Under the pieces are notes generated by a model, which was given only the letters and a program-made list of their open reading frames with translations, was not told the DNA's origin and searched no databases. Position numbers and translations under genes: made by a program. From NCBI GenBank assembly GCA_030149295.1, contig JASBRV010000117.1, forward strand, positions 1 to 48,826: a stretch of DNA of 48,826 nt, read 5' to 3'. Of the stretch, positions 15,622 through 25,848 are shown piece after piece (position 1 is the stretch's first letter; the number at the start of each line of letters is the position of its first letter). This DNA comes from Bacteriovoracales bacterium. GTDB taxonomy: Bacteria; Bdellovibrionota; Bacteriovoracia; Bacteriovoracales; Bacteriovoracaceae.

Positions 15622-18468
15622 TTAAAAATACCCAATGCTTAGATGGAAGCGTCCAAATGACTCTTTGTTTCCACCCCCTAAATCTCTTCTATTGAGCTTT
15701 ACGCCATAGTCAAAATCAAGAGTTCCCACAGGTGTAAGAAATTTAAATGTTAACCCTGCAGAAGTTCGAAGATCTGAGGGCCTAAAGGTATCGATAAAAA
15801 GCCGCCCAGCATCAAAAAATGGCCCAACAACAAGGGTGTCATCGATGTAATATCTGGGCTCAAATTTAAAGTTCATAAAATAAGCCTTACTTTGAACTCT
15901 CTTTTCAATAATGTCAGCGCCATCCTCTAGCTTGTTGATTTCATTATCTGCATAACCCCTAACGACATCAAAACCGTCGAGCCTGAAAACCTTAATAGAA
16001 GGAATGTAGCCCCGCGTTCTAATGCTTCCATCGCTGTTAAAGCCGGCTTCTTCGTCAGCATAGTTTTCTTGAATACCACCTGCAACGCTAAACGCAAGGA
16101 CAAAACTCTTATTACTATTTAAGGGTAGGTAAAAACGGTTTCTACTAATTAACTTCGAAAAGTTAATTTCAATTTCTTCATTGTTTTGGCTACCAAAACC
16201 AGGGTTAGCGAACTCCCAATTAAGACCAAAATAAGCACCAGAACGTGGAGATACATTACTATCTCGCATATCTAAGGTGATACCTGGGGTTAATGAACCA
16301 ATTTCAAATGTCGCCCGATCTTTTTCTTCTGTCGCATCAAACTGGCGAATCCTTTCATATTGATATTTTAATGAAAGACCAATCTGATACTTAAAGTCAT
16401 TTCCAATTCTGTGAGTAAACTGCCGACTTAATTGAGGAGAAAATCTAAAGATATCTGCATCAAAAGCAAAGAATCGCCTTCTTTGGACTGAAAAACTACC
16501 ATCAAAATTAGCAGCATCTAAAAGATGGGGAAATTTATAGTTTAAAGTCGCAATCCCTTCTATTTTTTGATTCTTCTGCCCGGCCCTCCTAGAGTCAAAC
16601 TGACTGAGACTAAAGCGTCGGTTTAACTGAAGTTTTAATGTGCCTGAATCAGCATGGCCAAGAAGATTGGTTCTTGAAAGAGTAAAAGAAAGCTTTGCTC
16701 CAATGTCAGTTCGATAACCGGGGGCAATTTCTCCACGGCCAAACTTTTTTTCAACCACTTGAATGACCAAATTCACAAGGTTCTCGTCATCATCCGAAAG
16801 CTTATTGGTGACGATGGGAAGAACATCAACACTCGCAAATAGCCCCAATGCGTTTATATTATCTCTAACCTGCTTAATTATGGCGGGAGTAATTAAGTCG
16901 CCTCTTCGTAGAGGGACCTCTCTTTTTAACACCTTATCTTTTGTAACCTTATTTCCACTTAAAACAATATTCTCAAGCCTTGTTAATTTCCCTGAATCAA
17001 AGTTTAAATTTAACTGGGATTTCGTGTAATTAGATTCATAGGTAACAACGTCATCATCATTGATGTTGGTAATCGTTGCAAAGTAAAACCCTGCTTCTCT
17101 TAAACTATTTAAACCGCGACTTATATCTTTTTCTAGTTCAATAACATTAAGAGGACTTCCTTCTTTGTTTCTAAGAGAGGTCAGGATTTGTGTTTTAAAC
17201 TTCTCACTTACTCCTTTTAAATTGATCTTCTCTAAAACACTTTGTTGCCTTTCCTTTACAGAAAAGGAAACTTCAGCATAAGACTTATCCTCGGGTAAAA
17301 AAATCTGGGGCTTTGCCACATCGATAAATACAAACCCCCTTCGCAGATAGTAATCTTTTAACACACTCACAAAAGACTCAATGTATTTCTTATCAAGATA
17401 GTCTCTCTGAGAAATAACCGAACCATTACTATAGTAAAGGTCCTCAAGCTCCTCGATATCGACCAAGAGGTTTCCTTTGAAAGAAATCTTTCTTACAGGA
17501 ATCTTTTTCCCCTCTTTAATATTAAAATAAAATGTCCTTATGCTATCACCATCAATATTTTTTCCTACCTTCTGATAAACACGAACTTTCGTATGATAGA
17601 GACCTCGCTTTTCATAATTTGCCTCTAGGAAGCTTTCTAACTTTAGTTTTTCTGTATTAACAGAACCGTCTAAAATCGACTTGGTTAAAGAATTTGTTAA
17701 TTCCTCTCTAGAGACCAGTTCATTTCCATAAAATGAAAATTGATATCTTTCTCCGAGCTCAATCGCCAGTGAGACCTTCACATTAGGTGGCGCAATATTA
17801 TCTTTAAAAGTAATTTTAGATTTTAAATAACCGTTCGTTTTTAGTTCATTAATAAGGTTATCAATCGCTAATTTAAAAGAAATTCTACTATAAGGAAGTC
17901 TCTTCAACTTATAAATAGGCCGCAAAAGCTCTGTTAAAAGAGAGTTTTCTCTACCCTCAACTTCAATGATTTTAAGTTTTAGCTTCTGCTTAAATCCTAT
18001 ATTTATGTCGATTAAAACATTGTTTTCTTCATCATATCTGACTTGATATTCAAAAGAAGGGTATAAAAATCCTCTCTCAAACAACCATGATTCAACTCTT
18101 TCCTTGGCTTGAAGTAGCTCATAATCATTAAAAAGCACATCTTCTTGGATTTGCGATATCTTAGCGACTTGATCTACTTCAATATCAGCAGGGGCACTAT
18201 AAGAAACATCAACAATTGTTGGTTTGATTTCTAATTCTACTCGTACAACATCTTTTTCATTATAGACGGAAAGATATTTAACGCTCTTATCAAGCCCAAA
18301 AGATTTGGCGAGATCAATAGCATCGAATCTATTGTCGACGCCTTTAATTTTTTGGGAAAACTCCAAACATTTAGACTCAGGAAAACAAGAAAAATCTACC
18401 TCAAAAGCCCTTAATTGGAAGCTCAAAAAAAATAGAGTAAATGTGATTATTCTAATCAAAAAGACCAT
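15622..18468 (-). CDS. tamA: Outer-membrane assembly protein of the TamA/BamA (Omp85) family
   Basis: Beta-barrel protein with periplasmic POTRA domains, paired with the adjacent tamB. 948 residues: signal peptide (MVFLIRIITFTLFFLSFQLRAF), a periplasmic part from about 25 to 575 that would hold roughly seven POTRA-sized units, and a C-terminal barrel from about 585. The barrel contains the Omp85 loop-6 motif VRGY near 837 and ends in an aromatic residue (HLSIGYF), the outer-membrane insertion signal. Typical TamA has three POTRAs and under 600 residues, and BamA has five and about 800, so this is a long member. The ATG overlaps the tamB end by 13 bases; ribosome binding is weak, so translation is probably coupled. 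A distinct bamA is expected elsewhere; the name rests on the tamB neighbour. Confidence 0.85.
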   Translation of the reverse strand: MVFLIRIITFTLFFLSFQLRAFEVDFSCFPESKCLEFSQKIKGVDNRFDAIDLAKSFGLDKSVKYLSVYNEKDVVRVELEIKPTIVDVSYSAPADIEVDQVAKISQIQEDVLFNDYELLQAKERVESWLFERGFLYPSFEYQVRYDEENNVLIDINIGFKQKLKLKIIEVEGRENSLLTELLRPIYKLKRLPYSRISFKLAIDNLINELKTNGYLKSKITFKDNIAPPNVKVSLAIELGERYQFSFYGNELVSREELTNSLTKSILDGSVNTEKLKLESFLEANYEKRGLYHTKVRVYQKVGKNIDGDSIRTFYFNIKEGKKIPVRKISFKGNLLVDIEELEDLYYSNGSVISQRDYLDKKYIESFVSVLKDYYLRRGFVFIDVAKPQIFLPEDKSYAEVSFSVKERQQSVLEKINLKGVSEKFKTQILTSLRNKEGSPLNVIELEKDISRGLNSLREAGFYFATITNINDDDVVTYESNYTKSQLNLNFDSGKLTRLENIVLSGNKVTKDKVLKREVPLRRGDLITPAIIKQVRDNINALGLFASVDVLPIVTNKLSDDDENLVNLVIQVVEKKFGRGEIAPGYRTDIGAKLSFTLSRTNLLGHADSGTLKLQLNRRFSLSQFDSRRAGQKNQKIEGIATLNYKFPHLLDAANFDGSFSVQRRRFFAFDADIFRFSPQLSRQFTHRIGNDFKYQIGLSLKYQYERIRQFDATEEKDRATFEIGSLTPGITLDMRDSNVSPRSGAYFGLNWEFANPGFGSQNNEEIEINFSKLISRNRFYLPLNSNKSFVLAFSVAGGIQENYADEEAGFNSDGSIRTRGYIPSIKVFRLDGFDVVRGYADNEINKLEDGADIIEKRVQSKAYFMNFKFEPRYYIDDTLVVGPFFDAGRLFIDTFRPSDLRTSAGLTFKFLTPVGTLDFDYGVKLNRRDLGGGNKESFGRFHLSIGYF

Positions 18469-21400
18469 TGAAATTTTACATCCACTCCCGCTGAGTCTGG
18501 TAATTCTTGCTCCAACTCATCATTTGACCGTACCTCATAAACCCCTTCTAGAGACCACGATCTATTTATCTTATAATTTAAATTCATTTCCTGACTTTGG
18601 TCGACACTCCCCCCAACAGTACTACTAAGAGAGAGGTTCATTTTTTTTGAAACTCTCTTTTGAACCTTTAAAACTGTCGATGATCTAAAGCGACTACCTC
18701 CCCCTCGATCCTCAACTCTTCCTTCAAGCAAATTATTCTCGTCTTCAATAAATTCAGGCTGGATGCTAACTCGCAACCCAAGACTATCGTTTAAAGACTG
18801 GTTAATTCTAAGCTGGTCTATTAAAAGGGTTCCAATACTTAAAGTGGTAACTGATTGGCGCTGCCTATCACCTAGGTTTCGCGAAACATCACTCGTTACA
18901 CCAAGAGTTAGAAGAGACAAGATATCCTCTTGACTTAGAGGAGGGTTACTTGCCATTTCAACTTTCATTGAATCTGATGGTCCCGCAACACTAATAAAAA
19001 TATCGTAATCGTTAATTCTTGCAACTCCATTAAACCTAAGTTCTGGTGGCTCCTTTCTCACCCCATCTAAAAACTTCAAATTACCTTCCGATAAAATAAA
19101 TTCATGTCCTTTGAAAATAAATTTATTCTCAGGATTTTCAATCGAAAGCTCTCCGTTAACTTTGGGATTCGAAACACTCCCAAAAACTCTCAAATTCCCC
19201 CCTAGACCGAGATTAATCATCCCATTTTTTATTAAAATTGGCGAAAACGAGGTCACTATCAAGTCACTGTTAATGAAGCTTACATTCCCCTCGATATAAC
19301 CAACGGGAATAAAACGCTGGTAGCTATTATTCTCTACAGCATTTGAAGCCAGGTCGTTCATTGTCTCAACAATTTCGCCTTGAATTATAGCGAGGTTACC
19401 CTTGAGATCGTAAGGTAGGCTTTCTCCTGTAAGATTTAAGTCACCAGAGACAACAATGCCACTTTTCTTTAGAAGGGGAATTTTTGTTTTTTCGATAGAT
19501 GCAAAAAGTTCGACCTTTGGAAAGGGAAACTTAAGTTTAATTTTTCCCTGCCCCTGGACATCACCATTTCCATAACGAGCCTTAATTTTGTTTAAAAGAA
19601 TAGCTTCTTTTTCAAAATGAACATCCATCATCACATTAGAAAATATACCAGGTAAACTTTTGGCCTTTAAAGACATTCCCTCACCTTTTAAGGTCATAAA
19701 TTGATCTAGGTGACCCAAATCCCCTGTTAATTTATGAGTCCCCTTTATTTGGCCACGACTATTTTCAATAAAACTTGATATTAATTCAAAGACAGAGCTA
19801 CTAAACTTAAATTCTGTTAAAAAATTTACTTTTGTACCCAAGGCGCCTGTTGCCATCGTTTTAAAAGTGATCCCTTCACCATTTATTGTTTGATTCCAAT
19901 TTTCAAACACACCATTTTTAATTTCAAAAACATAAGGGTTCTTGTTTTTTATTAGGTTAATATCTGTAAAGCGAAAAGAAAGTTGATTAACGACAGCTTT
20001 TAAATTTAAGCTTCCAAAATCTCTAACATCAAAATCACCTTCTAGCGTTCCGATGAGGCTTCCTGAAAGATTACGTTTTTCAATATTATGCTTGTTAAGA
20101 ATTCCTAATATTGATCGCAAATTAGTAATGTTGACATTTGATTTTACATTACTTCTTTTTTGGCTCTTCTCATCTAAATTTAAATAACCTTCAATTTTTA
20201 TCTGACCGCCAATTCCACTTGCGCTATAAAAAAGGTCTTTTTTGTTATTATAAACAGTTAGAATAGAGTCTTTCAGCTTCGTGCTCTCAACAACACTATT
20301 TGTTAGACGAATATGGGTTCTAGAACTAAAAACATCTTTATCGCCATATCCATTGAACTCTCCAAAAATATCGCCATCAAGGCCGAGACCTGACAAACGA
20401 TAATAAAATATATCCTTAACTCTAAGGTTAGTAACACTTCCTTCGTATGAATAGCCACCATCCTTAAAATTGTAGTTTGCTTTACCAAAAATACTTCCCG
20501 AAACCTTTTGAGCCCTGATATCGGGGAAGGTCAAAACAGAATCCTCTAGTTTAAATGATGTTGAAATAGTCTCTATATCTTCAGCGTGCCACAAGAAATT
20601 ACTTGCCTTTAGCACTCCTCTCACATTCATTTCGGGTATATCAAATCCTCCAACAACCCTAAGGCTTGCTCCAAAGTTAAATTGTGCATCTTTAAAATTG
20701 GGGATTATTGGCTTAAAAATAGGTTGGAGCGCTACCTTTGCTTCTTTCCAGGCTCCCTCATCAATATTTATACTTAAATCCATAGGACGCAAATCGCTAT
20801 TAAAGTTAAATTCACCTAAGCCTGAAAACCTTAGCCCTCTATAGTCTCCTCTCAGGGAGTTGATTTTCAGTAGATTGTCTTTGAGTCGATAGGTTATATT
20901 TGTTTTAACATCCCCCAATTTAAATCCGACAAGTTCTGCATTTGCTGGAGATAGAAAGAAGTCGAATATGGGATCATCAAAAGTTCCTTTAATCGTTCCA
21001 TTTATATCTCCCCTTCCTTTAAGAACAACCCCTGATATTGGCCCAAACTCTTCTAAGTCGGCAGTACTAGGTAATACAGAGACATCAACCCTACCATTAG
21101 CAATGGAACCCCTCGTTTCCAGAAGGCTATCTTTAAACCCTAAGCCCATATCAAAGTTAACATCACCATCGTAAGAAACAATTAAATTACTTCCTGATGA
21201 CAGATAGTATTGTGGATTTTGGATGACGTTTCTTTCGCTACCGACCAGTTGAAAATTCTTTACCTCAAAACCCTCGAATGTTTTTATATCTAATAGGGTT
21301 TTCCTTATCCCAAACTTAACTGGTCCATTTAAATAGCCCTTTGCTCTATTTAAATTGGGAAGAAAAAACATCAAATCATTAGTAAAAACATTTTTCACAT

Positions 21401-22475
21401 CAAGAAAAAAGTCTGGGTATAGGAAATCACCTTTCTCTTTGTTAAAGACCTTCACTGCGCTAGTCAATTTAAGAAGACCAGAACCTATCGCCCCCTCTGC
21501 TTCTTCAAGAATTAAGTCATTGTCTCTGTAAGCCAACTTAGATTTAAACCAGTTAAAATTATAAACTTCACTTTTAATATTTTTTGCATCTATTTCAATC
21601 TTTGCTCTTGGATTATTACTATTACCATCAAGTACCCCACTCATTCTTACTGAACCCTTTGGGAGAATTTTTGGATTAATGACATCTTCTGGTATTAACT
21701 TTCGAAACTTATTTAGATTTACAAAGGAATCAATACTCAAGCCCTGAAAACTTCTTGTATAAAAAAGCTTGCCTGATAATTCAATGTAACTATTCTCTGA
21801 TAACAATCTTGCTTCTTTTAATCTTAAGTAGTCAGAAGTTAGCTGGAATTCGCCATTGAAACCATTTACCTCTATGCCGCGGTAGCGATCCCCCAAAGCT
21901 TGAGACACTAGGTCTCGACTAAAACCAACACTCATCTCTACCGTTAAAATATTTTTAAAAAAAGACAATCTCGTGTAAATGGCCTCAATCCGTTCTTTTC
22001 CAATATTAAGGATCGCATTATCAAGACTTACTCCTCTTAATCGAAAGGGAAGTGAGTTAAGGAAATCATTCTTGTAGTATTTAAATGCATTTTGTAATTT
22101 GAATTCTTTTGATTTTTCTTCATTTTTTGAATAGCTTGGAATTGTTACCAAAGCATCTTTCAATTCTATTGAACCTATCGAAAACTCTTTTGAAAAAATG
22201 TCTCTTAAGCCAAAAACAAGCGCTGCCTGTGAAGAAGAAAGATAATAGTTTTCGTATTCAACTTCCACATTAATTAGCTTAGTTTTCACAGGAAAGAAGC
22301 CAAACTGAATTTTATCGAACTTTAAATTTGCTCCATATTTTTTCGAAGCATATTTTGATACTCTTTCGCTAACAAAATCTCCAAACTTATCAGTTTGAAT
22401 CGCCTGCCAAGCCAGCAATAGAACACCAGTCAGCAATCCTAAAACAAATAGAAAGACCTTATTTGTTTTTTTCAA
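18456..22475 (-). CDS. tamB: Translocation/assembly module TamB (AsmA-like, DUF490)
   Basis: Inner-membrane-anchored, periplasm-spanning protein. TamB homologues form a long beta-taco bridge used for phospholipid transport to, or protein assembly in, the outer membrane. 1339 residues: an N-terminal transmembrane helix (VFLFVLGLLTGVLLLAWQAI, about 8-27), over a thousand residues of repetitive beta strands, and a C-terminal DUF490/TamB domain with LSQEDILSLLTLGV, followed by a terminal beta segment ending FQWSF. The start is TTG at 22475 with AAAGGA upstream; no nearby ATG keeps the membrane helix. It overlaps the upstream TPR gene by 17 bases and tamA by 13. Confidence 0.92.
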   Translation of the reverse strand: MKKTNKVFLFVLGLLTGVLLLAWQAIQTDKFGDFVSERVSKYASKKYGANLKFDKIQFGFFPVKTKLINVEVEYENYYLSSSQAALVFGLRDIFSKEFSIGSIELKDALVTIPSYSKNEEKSKEFKLQNAFKYYKNDFLNSLPFRLRGVSLDNAILNIGKERIEAIYTRLSFFKNILTVEMSVGFSRDLVSQALGDRYRGIEVNGFNGEFQLTSDYLRLKEARLLSENSYIELSGKLFYTRSFQGLSIDSFVNLNKFRKLIPEDVINPKILPKGSVRMSGVLDGNSNNPRAKIEIDAKNIKSEVYNFNWFKSKLAYRDNDLILEEAEGAIGSGLLKLTSAVKVFNKEKGDFLYPDFFLDVKNVFTNDLMFFLPNLNRAKGYLNGPVKFGIRKTLLDIKTFEGFEVKNFQLVGSERNVIQNPQYYLSSGSNLIVSYDGDVNFDMGLGFKDSLLETRGSIANGRVDVSVLPSTADLEEFGPISGVVLKGRGDINGTIKGTFDDPIFDFFLSPANAELVGFKLGDVKTNITYRLKDNLLKINSLRGDYRGLRFSGLGEFNFNSDLRPMDLSINIDEGAWKEAKVALQPIFKPIIPNFKDAQFNFGASLRVVGGFDIPEMNVRGVLKASNFLWHAEDIETISTSFKLEDSVLTFPDIRAQKVSGSIFGKANYNFKDGGYSYEGSVTNLRVKDIFYYRLSGLGLDGDIFGEFNGYGDKDVFSSRTHIRLTNSVVESTKLKDSILTVYNNKKDLFYSASGIGGQIKIEGYLNLDEKSQKRSNVKSNVNITNLRSILGILNKHNIEKRNLSGSLIGTLEGDFDVRDFGSLNLKAVVNQLSFRFTDINLIKNKNPYVFEIKNGVFENWNQTINGEGITFKTMATGALGTKVNFLTEFKFSSSVFELISSFIENSRGQIKGTHKLTGDLGHLDQFMTLKGEGMSLKAKSLPGIFSNVMMDVHFEKEAILLNKIKARYGNGDVQGQGKIKLKFPFPKVELFASIEKTKIPLLKKSGIVVSGDLNLTGESLPYDLKGNLAIIQGEIVETMNDLASNAVENNSYQRFIPVGYIEGNVSFINSDLIVTSFSPILIKNGMINLGLGGNLRVFGSVSNPKVNGELSIENPENKFIFKGHEFILSEGNLKFLDGVRKEPPELRFNGVARINDYDIFISVAGPSDSMKVEMASNPPLSQEDILSLLTLGVTSDVSRNLGDRQRQSVTTLSIGTLLIDQLRINQSLNDSLGLRVSIQPEFIEDENNLLEGRVEDRGGGSRFRSSTVLKVQKRVSKKMNLSLSSTVGGSVDQSQEMNLNYKINRSWSLEGVYEVRSNDELEQELPDSAGVDVKFQWSF

Positions 22476-23979
22476 TTCCGCGAATCCTTTCTTCTGTTAG
22501 TCGATAATTTTTTATTTTTGAACGAACAAAGCTAAAGTCAGCGAAGGCGTTTTCAAAATCTTCAAGGCGAAAATAAGCCTCTGCTCTCAAATAAACGAGT
22601 GAAACTTTTTCTAACACTGAGAGTGGAAACTCTCCCAAGGCATCATCTACTATATCCCGTACCTTAAAAAACTCTTCCATCCTAAATAAAGTCTCAGCCT
22701 TAAGATAAACGATATTAACTTGTTCCTTAATGTCCCTGGCCTCCAACTCAACCTGCCTTAAGACTTCATAAGCCACTTGCGGCAAGTTAACTAAATTGAA
22801 GCCAATTGCCATGTCCTCATAATTCTCCTCAATAAAGCCCTTGTTATAAAACTTTGTTATATTTTTGTATTCATTGAGGCTGATTTCTGCCTGCTCTTGT
22901 TTACTTCCAAAACGTCTTATGTCCTTTATCAAAGAATCTAAATTAGTCCCCTTACTTTCTTCAACGGTAATCTCCTTATCACTTAAAGCCTTTACAAAAA
23001 GGTTGTCTGGATCTTTTTTTCTAAGGGATTCAACTTGCTTTAGGGCCTCTTCCCTGAGCCCCATTCTTAACAAGAACTTTATATTTCTTTCCTCCTGTCC
23101 ATCACTTGGCTCAACTAACAAATCTATACCTAAATCTAATGATTGAAGATTCAAAGTCTCAGGGGTTTCCCTCTTTGCAAAGTATTCCATCTCATTGGTT
23201 TTACCTAAGACTTTTGAAAGCTCATGACCAAAAATATTTAAACTGTGCCTCTTTGCAATAAGCAAAGTCTTATTTATTAATTCGAAATCCTTTTCTAGCA
23301 ATAGCCAGGCATCAAACACTGTTTTTACGAGGTGCTTTCTATTTACAGGAGCTTTTGTTTTTTCGTAATAATCCAGCAAAACATCCAGAAGAACCGGAGA
23401 GGAATGCCAATAGCGCGTATTCTTTTCTATTTCTAATAAGATCAATGAAAAGTGACGCTCTGTTATTGTTTTAGCTTCAGAAATAAACTTCTCTAGCGAT
23501 TGCTTGTTTCCTGCTGCTAAAAAGCATTTCAAGTTCCACTCTATTAAAACACCTTGTTCAAAAAATCGCTCATTCTCCTCGATAAACTCTTTAATGCGAT
23601 AAGAGTAACCACGTTTAAAAGATCTTTGGAGGTAAAGGTTTGCAACCTCATATGCACTCTCGATATTCCCTTGTCCAAGAAAGCACGAAAAAACTCTTTT
23701 GAGATAGTTTAAATTATTCGTTCGTCTATATAGTTCTGAGAGAGAGGCACTTGCTTTTTCGGCATAAGCAATTCTCTCCCAATTATCAGCAAGTAATATC
23801 AAAGTTTCTGTGTCCACGGATTTATTTAGAAACTTAAAAATGGACTCTATTCCTAGGCATGATTCTAGGATTACTTCTTGAGAATGATTCTTACTAATAA
23901 GTAACTTTTTGAAATGTTCGAGAGCTTTCTTAAAATTACTAGACCTAAGCTCTTCTTTAGCTTTCACTAGCTCATTCAA
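22459..23979 (-). CDS. TPR-like helical repeat protein upstream of tamB
   Basis: A 506-residue, all-helical cytoplasmic-looking protein with no signal peptide. TPR-like hairpins can be seen at the N-terminus (AKEELRSSNFKKALEHFKKLL), around 90-130 and again near the C-terminus (YLKAETLFRMEEFFKVRDIVDDALGEFP, YLRAEAYFRLEDFENAFADFSFVRSK). The repeats are degenerate, and the middle third is not clearly assignable. The start is TTG at 23979 with AAGGA 8 bases upstream. Its 3' end overlaps tamB, so it belongs to a TPR-tamB-tamA operon and may serve envelope assembly. Function otherwise unknown. Confidence 0.75.
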   Translation of the reverse strand: MNELVKAKEELRSSNFKKALEHFKKLLISKNHSQEVILESCLGIESIFKFLNKSVDTETLILLADNWERIAYAEKASASLSELYRRTNNLNYLKRVFSCFLGQGNIESAYEVANLYLQRSFKRGYSYRIKEFIEENERFFEQGVLIEWNLKCFLAAGNKQSLEKFISEAKTITERHFSLILLEIEKNTRYWHSSPVLLDVLLDYYEKTKAPVNRKHLVKTVFDAWLLLEKDFELINKTLLIAKRHSLNIFGHELSKVLGKTNEMEYFAKRETPETLNLQSLDLGIDLLVEPSDGQEERNIKFLLRMGLREEALKQVESLRKKDPDNLFVKALSDKEITVEESKGTNLDSLIKDIRRFGSKQEQAEISLNEYKNITKFYNKGFIEENYEDMAIGFNLVNLPQVAYEVLRQVELEARDIKEQVNIVYLKAETLFRMEEFFKVRDIVDDALGEFPLSVLEKVSLVYLRAEAYFRLEDFENAFADFSFVRSKIKNYRLTEERIRGIEKNK

Positions 23980-24022
23980 TAGGACCGTCCTTGGACCAAG
24001 TTTACAGTATAACTATTTAATT

Positions 24023-25366
24023 TTACTGCATTTTATTAGCTAGAAAGTTGGTTGAGTAATTATTTCCTCTAAAGTCTTTATCTCTAAGAATGTCCAAATG
24101 AAGCTCTTTATTTGTCTGGATTCCCTCAATGACAGTTTCATCTAGAGCACGGATCATTCTGTCCAAGCAAGATACTCGGTCTCTTCCATGAACAATAATT
24201 TTTGCAATCATGGAATCATAGAAAGGAGACACCTTGTAACCAGAATAAATGAAATCATCAACCCTAACACCAAAGCCTGCTGGTCGGTGATAATGAAGAA
24301 TTTTTCCGGGTGAAGGGGTTCCCGTGTAAGGATTTTCTGCATTTATACGACATTCAATTGAGTGACCGGAAAACTCAATTTCTTCTTGGCGAAGTGATAA
24401 TTCATTACCTTGGGCTGAAAGAATTTGTTGAGCAATTAGGTCAATTCCTGTTCTCTGTTCTGTCACAGGATGTTCGACCTGAATTCTAGTGTTCATTTCC
24501 ATGAAATAGAACCTTTGCTCATCCTGATCATAAAGATATTCAACAGTACCCACAGAGTCGTAACCCACATATTTTGCTAAATCAACAGCCGATTGACAGA
24601 TTTCCTGTCTTTTCTCTTCAGTTAATACCGGACAAGGACTCTCCTCTACGACTTTTTGAAAACGTCTTTGCACGGTGCAATCTCGCTCACCGAGATGAAC
24701 AACATTACCATGTTGATCTGCTAAGATCTGAACCTCGACGTGCCTTGGGTTTGTAATAAATTTTTCAATAAAAAGGGTGTCATCACCAAAACCTAGTTTT
24801 GCCTCAGACTTTAGACGAGAAATATTAGGTAATACGTCCTCTTCATGATCGATTCTCTTCATACCTCGACCACCACCACCTGCGGAAGCCTTTATTAAAA
24901 CAGGGTAACCCATTTCTCTCACTTGGCTCAAGATATCACTATCACTTAGCTCATTAACCCTAATTGGCTTAAGAACAGGTAAGCCTGCTTTTTCAGCAAT
25001 TTCCTTAGAGAGAATTTTGTCTCCCATTTTTTCAATGCAGTTTGTATTTGGCCCAATAAATTGAACCTTCCACTTTTCACATAAGGTCGCGAATTCTTTA
25101 TTTTCACTTAAAAAGCCAAATCCTGGGTGAATCGCATCAGCCCCAGTAATTTCGGCAGCTGAAAGAATAGCTGGAATATTAAGATAACTTAGAGCTGATT
25201 TAGCCGGGCCGATACAAACGGACTCGTCAGCGAGCTTAACGTGTAACGAGTGTTCATCCGCAGTTGAATGAACACAAACAGTTTGTAATCCCATTTCTCT
25301 ACAAGTGCGCAATATTCGAATGGCAATCTCACCTCTATTAGCGATGAGAATTTTACGAAATTTCAT
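24023..25366 (-). CDS. accC: Acetyl-CoA carboxylase, biotin carboxylase subunit
   Basis: ATP-grasp enzyme that carboxylates biotin on AccB, the first half-reaction of malonyl-CoA synthesis. 447 residues, family length. It opens with KILIANRGEIAIRILRTCREMG. It has the glycine-rich ATP loop KASAGGGGRGMKRI, the HPGFGFLSEN motif, EKFITNPRHVEVQILAD, and the catalytic/biotin region MNTRIQVEHPVTEQRTGIDLI. AAGGG lies before the ATG. It follows accB by 13 bases and closes the aroQ-efp-accB-accC cluster. Confidence 0.97.
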   Translation of the reverse strand: MKFRKILIANRGEIAIRILRTCREMGLQTVCVHSTADEHSLHVKLADESVCIGPAKSALSYLNIPAILSAAEITGADAIHPGFGFLSENKEFATLCEKWKVQFIGPNTNCIEKMGDKILSKEIAEKAGLPVLKPIRVNELSDSDILSQVREMGYPVLIKASAGGGGRGMKRIDHEEDVLPNISRLKSEAKLGFGDDTLFIEKFITNPRHVEVQILADQHGNVVHLGERDCTVQRRFQKVVEESPCPVLTEEKRQEICQSAVDLAKYVGYDSVGTVEYLYDQDEQRFYFMEMNTRIQVEHPVTEQRTGIDLIAQQILSAQGNELSLRQEEIEFSGHSIECRINAENPYTGTPSPGKILHYHRPAGFGVRVDDFIYSGYKVSPFYDSMIAKIIVHGRDRVSCLDRMIRALDETVIEGIQTNKELHLDILRDKDFRGNNYSTNFLANKMQ

Positions 25367-25379
25367 AACACAACCCTTT

Positions 25380-25835
25380 TTAAGGCTTTACTCTGAATAG
25401 AACTTGTCCAAACTCTACATAGGTTTCATTCTCTACACAGATCTCAACAATCTCACCGTCTGCTTCACTTTCAATCTCATTCATAATTTTCATTGCTTCA
25501 ACAATGCAAAGAGGCTGTCCTTTTGAAACCCTTTGTCCAGGTTTTACATAAGGATCCGAGTCTGGAGAACTAGAACGATAAAATGTTCCTACAAAAGGAG
25601 AAGTTATCTCAATGAGACCCTCTTGCGAAGCAGTCGATTGCCCCTTAGATGTACTCATCGAAGAAGCTGGCGCGGCCATAGAAGCATTTGCCATAGCAGG
25701 AGCACTTTGAACAAAGACAGGGTTAGGGTCCGCTAAACGGACAGAAATCTTCTCATCCCCATTTTCATATTTAAGCTCTAAGACACCTGCTTCTTTAGCA
25801 TATTCAACAAAATCTTTCACTTTATCTAGTTTCAT
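25380..25835 (-). CDS. accB: Acetyl-CoA carboxylase, biotin carboxyl carrier protein
   Basis: Carries the biotin arm between AccC and the carboxyltransferase. 151 residues from ATG 25835. I prefer this to a TTG four codons upstream because GGAGAG sits 6 bases before the ATG. Structure: N-terminal helical segment ([23 protein letters not shown]), an Ala/Ser/Met-rich flexible linker (about 50-75), and a biotinyl domain with [10 protein letters not shown], the lysine being the biotinylation site, plus the thumb region [19 protein letters not shown]. Directly downstream of efp, upstream of accC. Confidence 0.96.
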   Translation of the reverse strand: MKLDKVKDFVEYAKEAGVLELKYENGDEKISVRLADPNPVFVQSAPAMANASMAAPASSMSTSKGQSTASQEGLIEITSPFVGTFYRSSSPDSDPYVKPGQRVSKGQPLCIVEAMKIMNEIESEADGEIVEICVENETYVEFGQVLFRVKP

Positions 25836-25848
25836 CGCTCTCTCCAAA

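Noticed and set aside
25836..25847. TTG start extending accB by four codons
   Set aside because: GGAGAG lies inside that extension at the right distance from the ATG at 25835.
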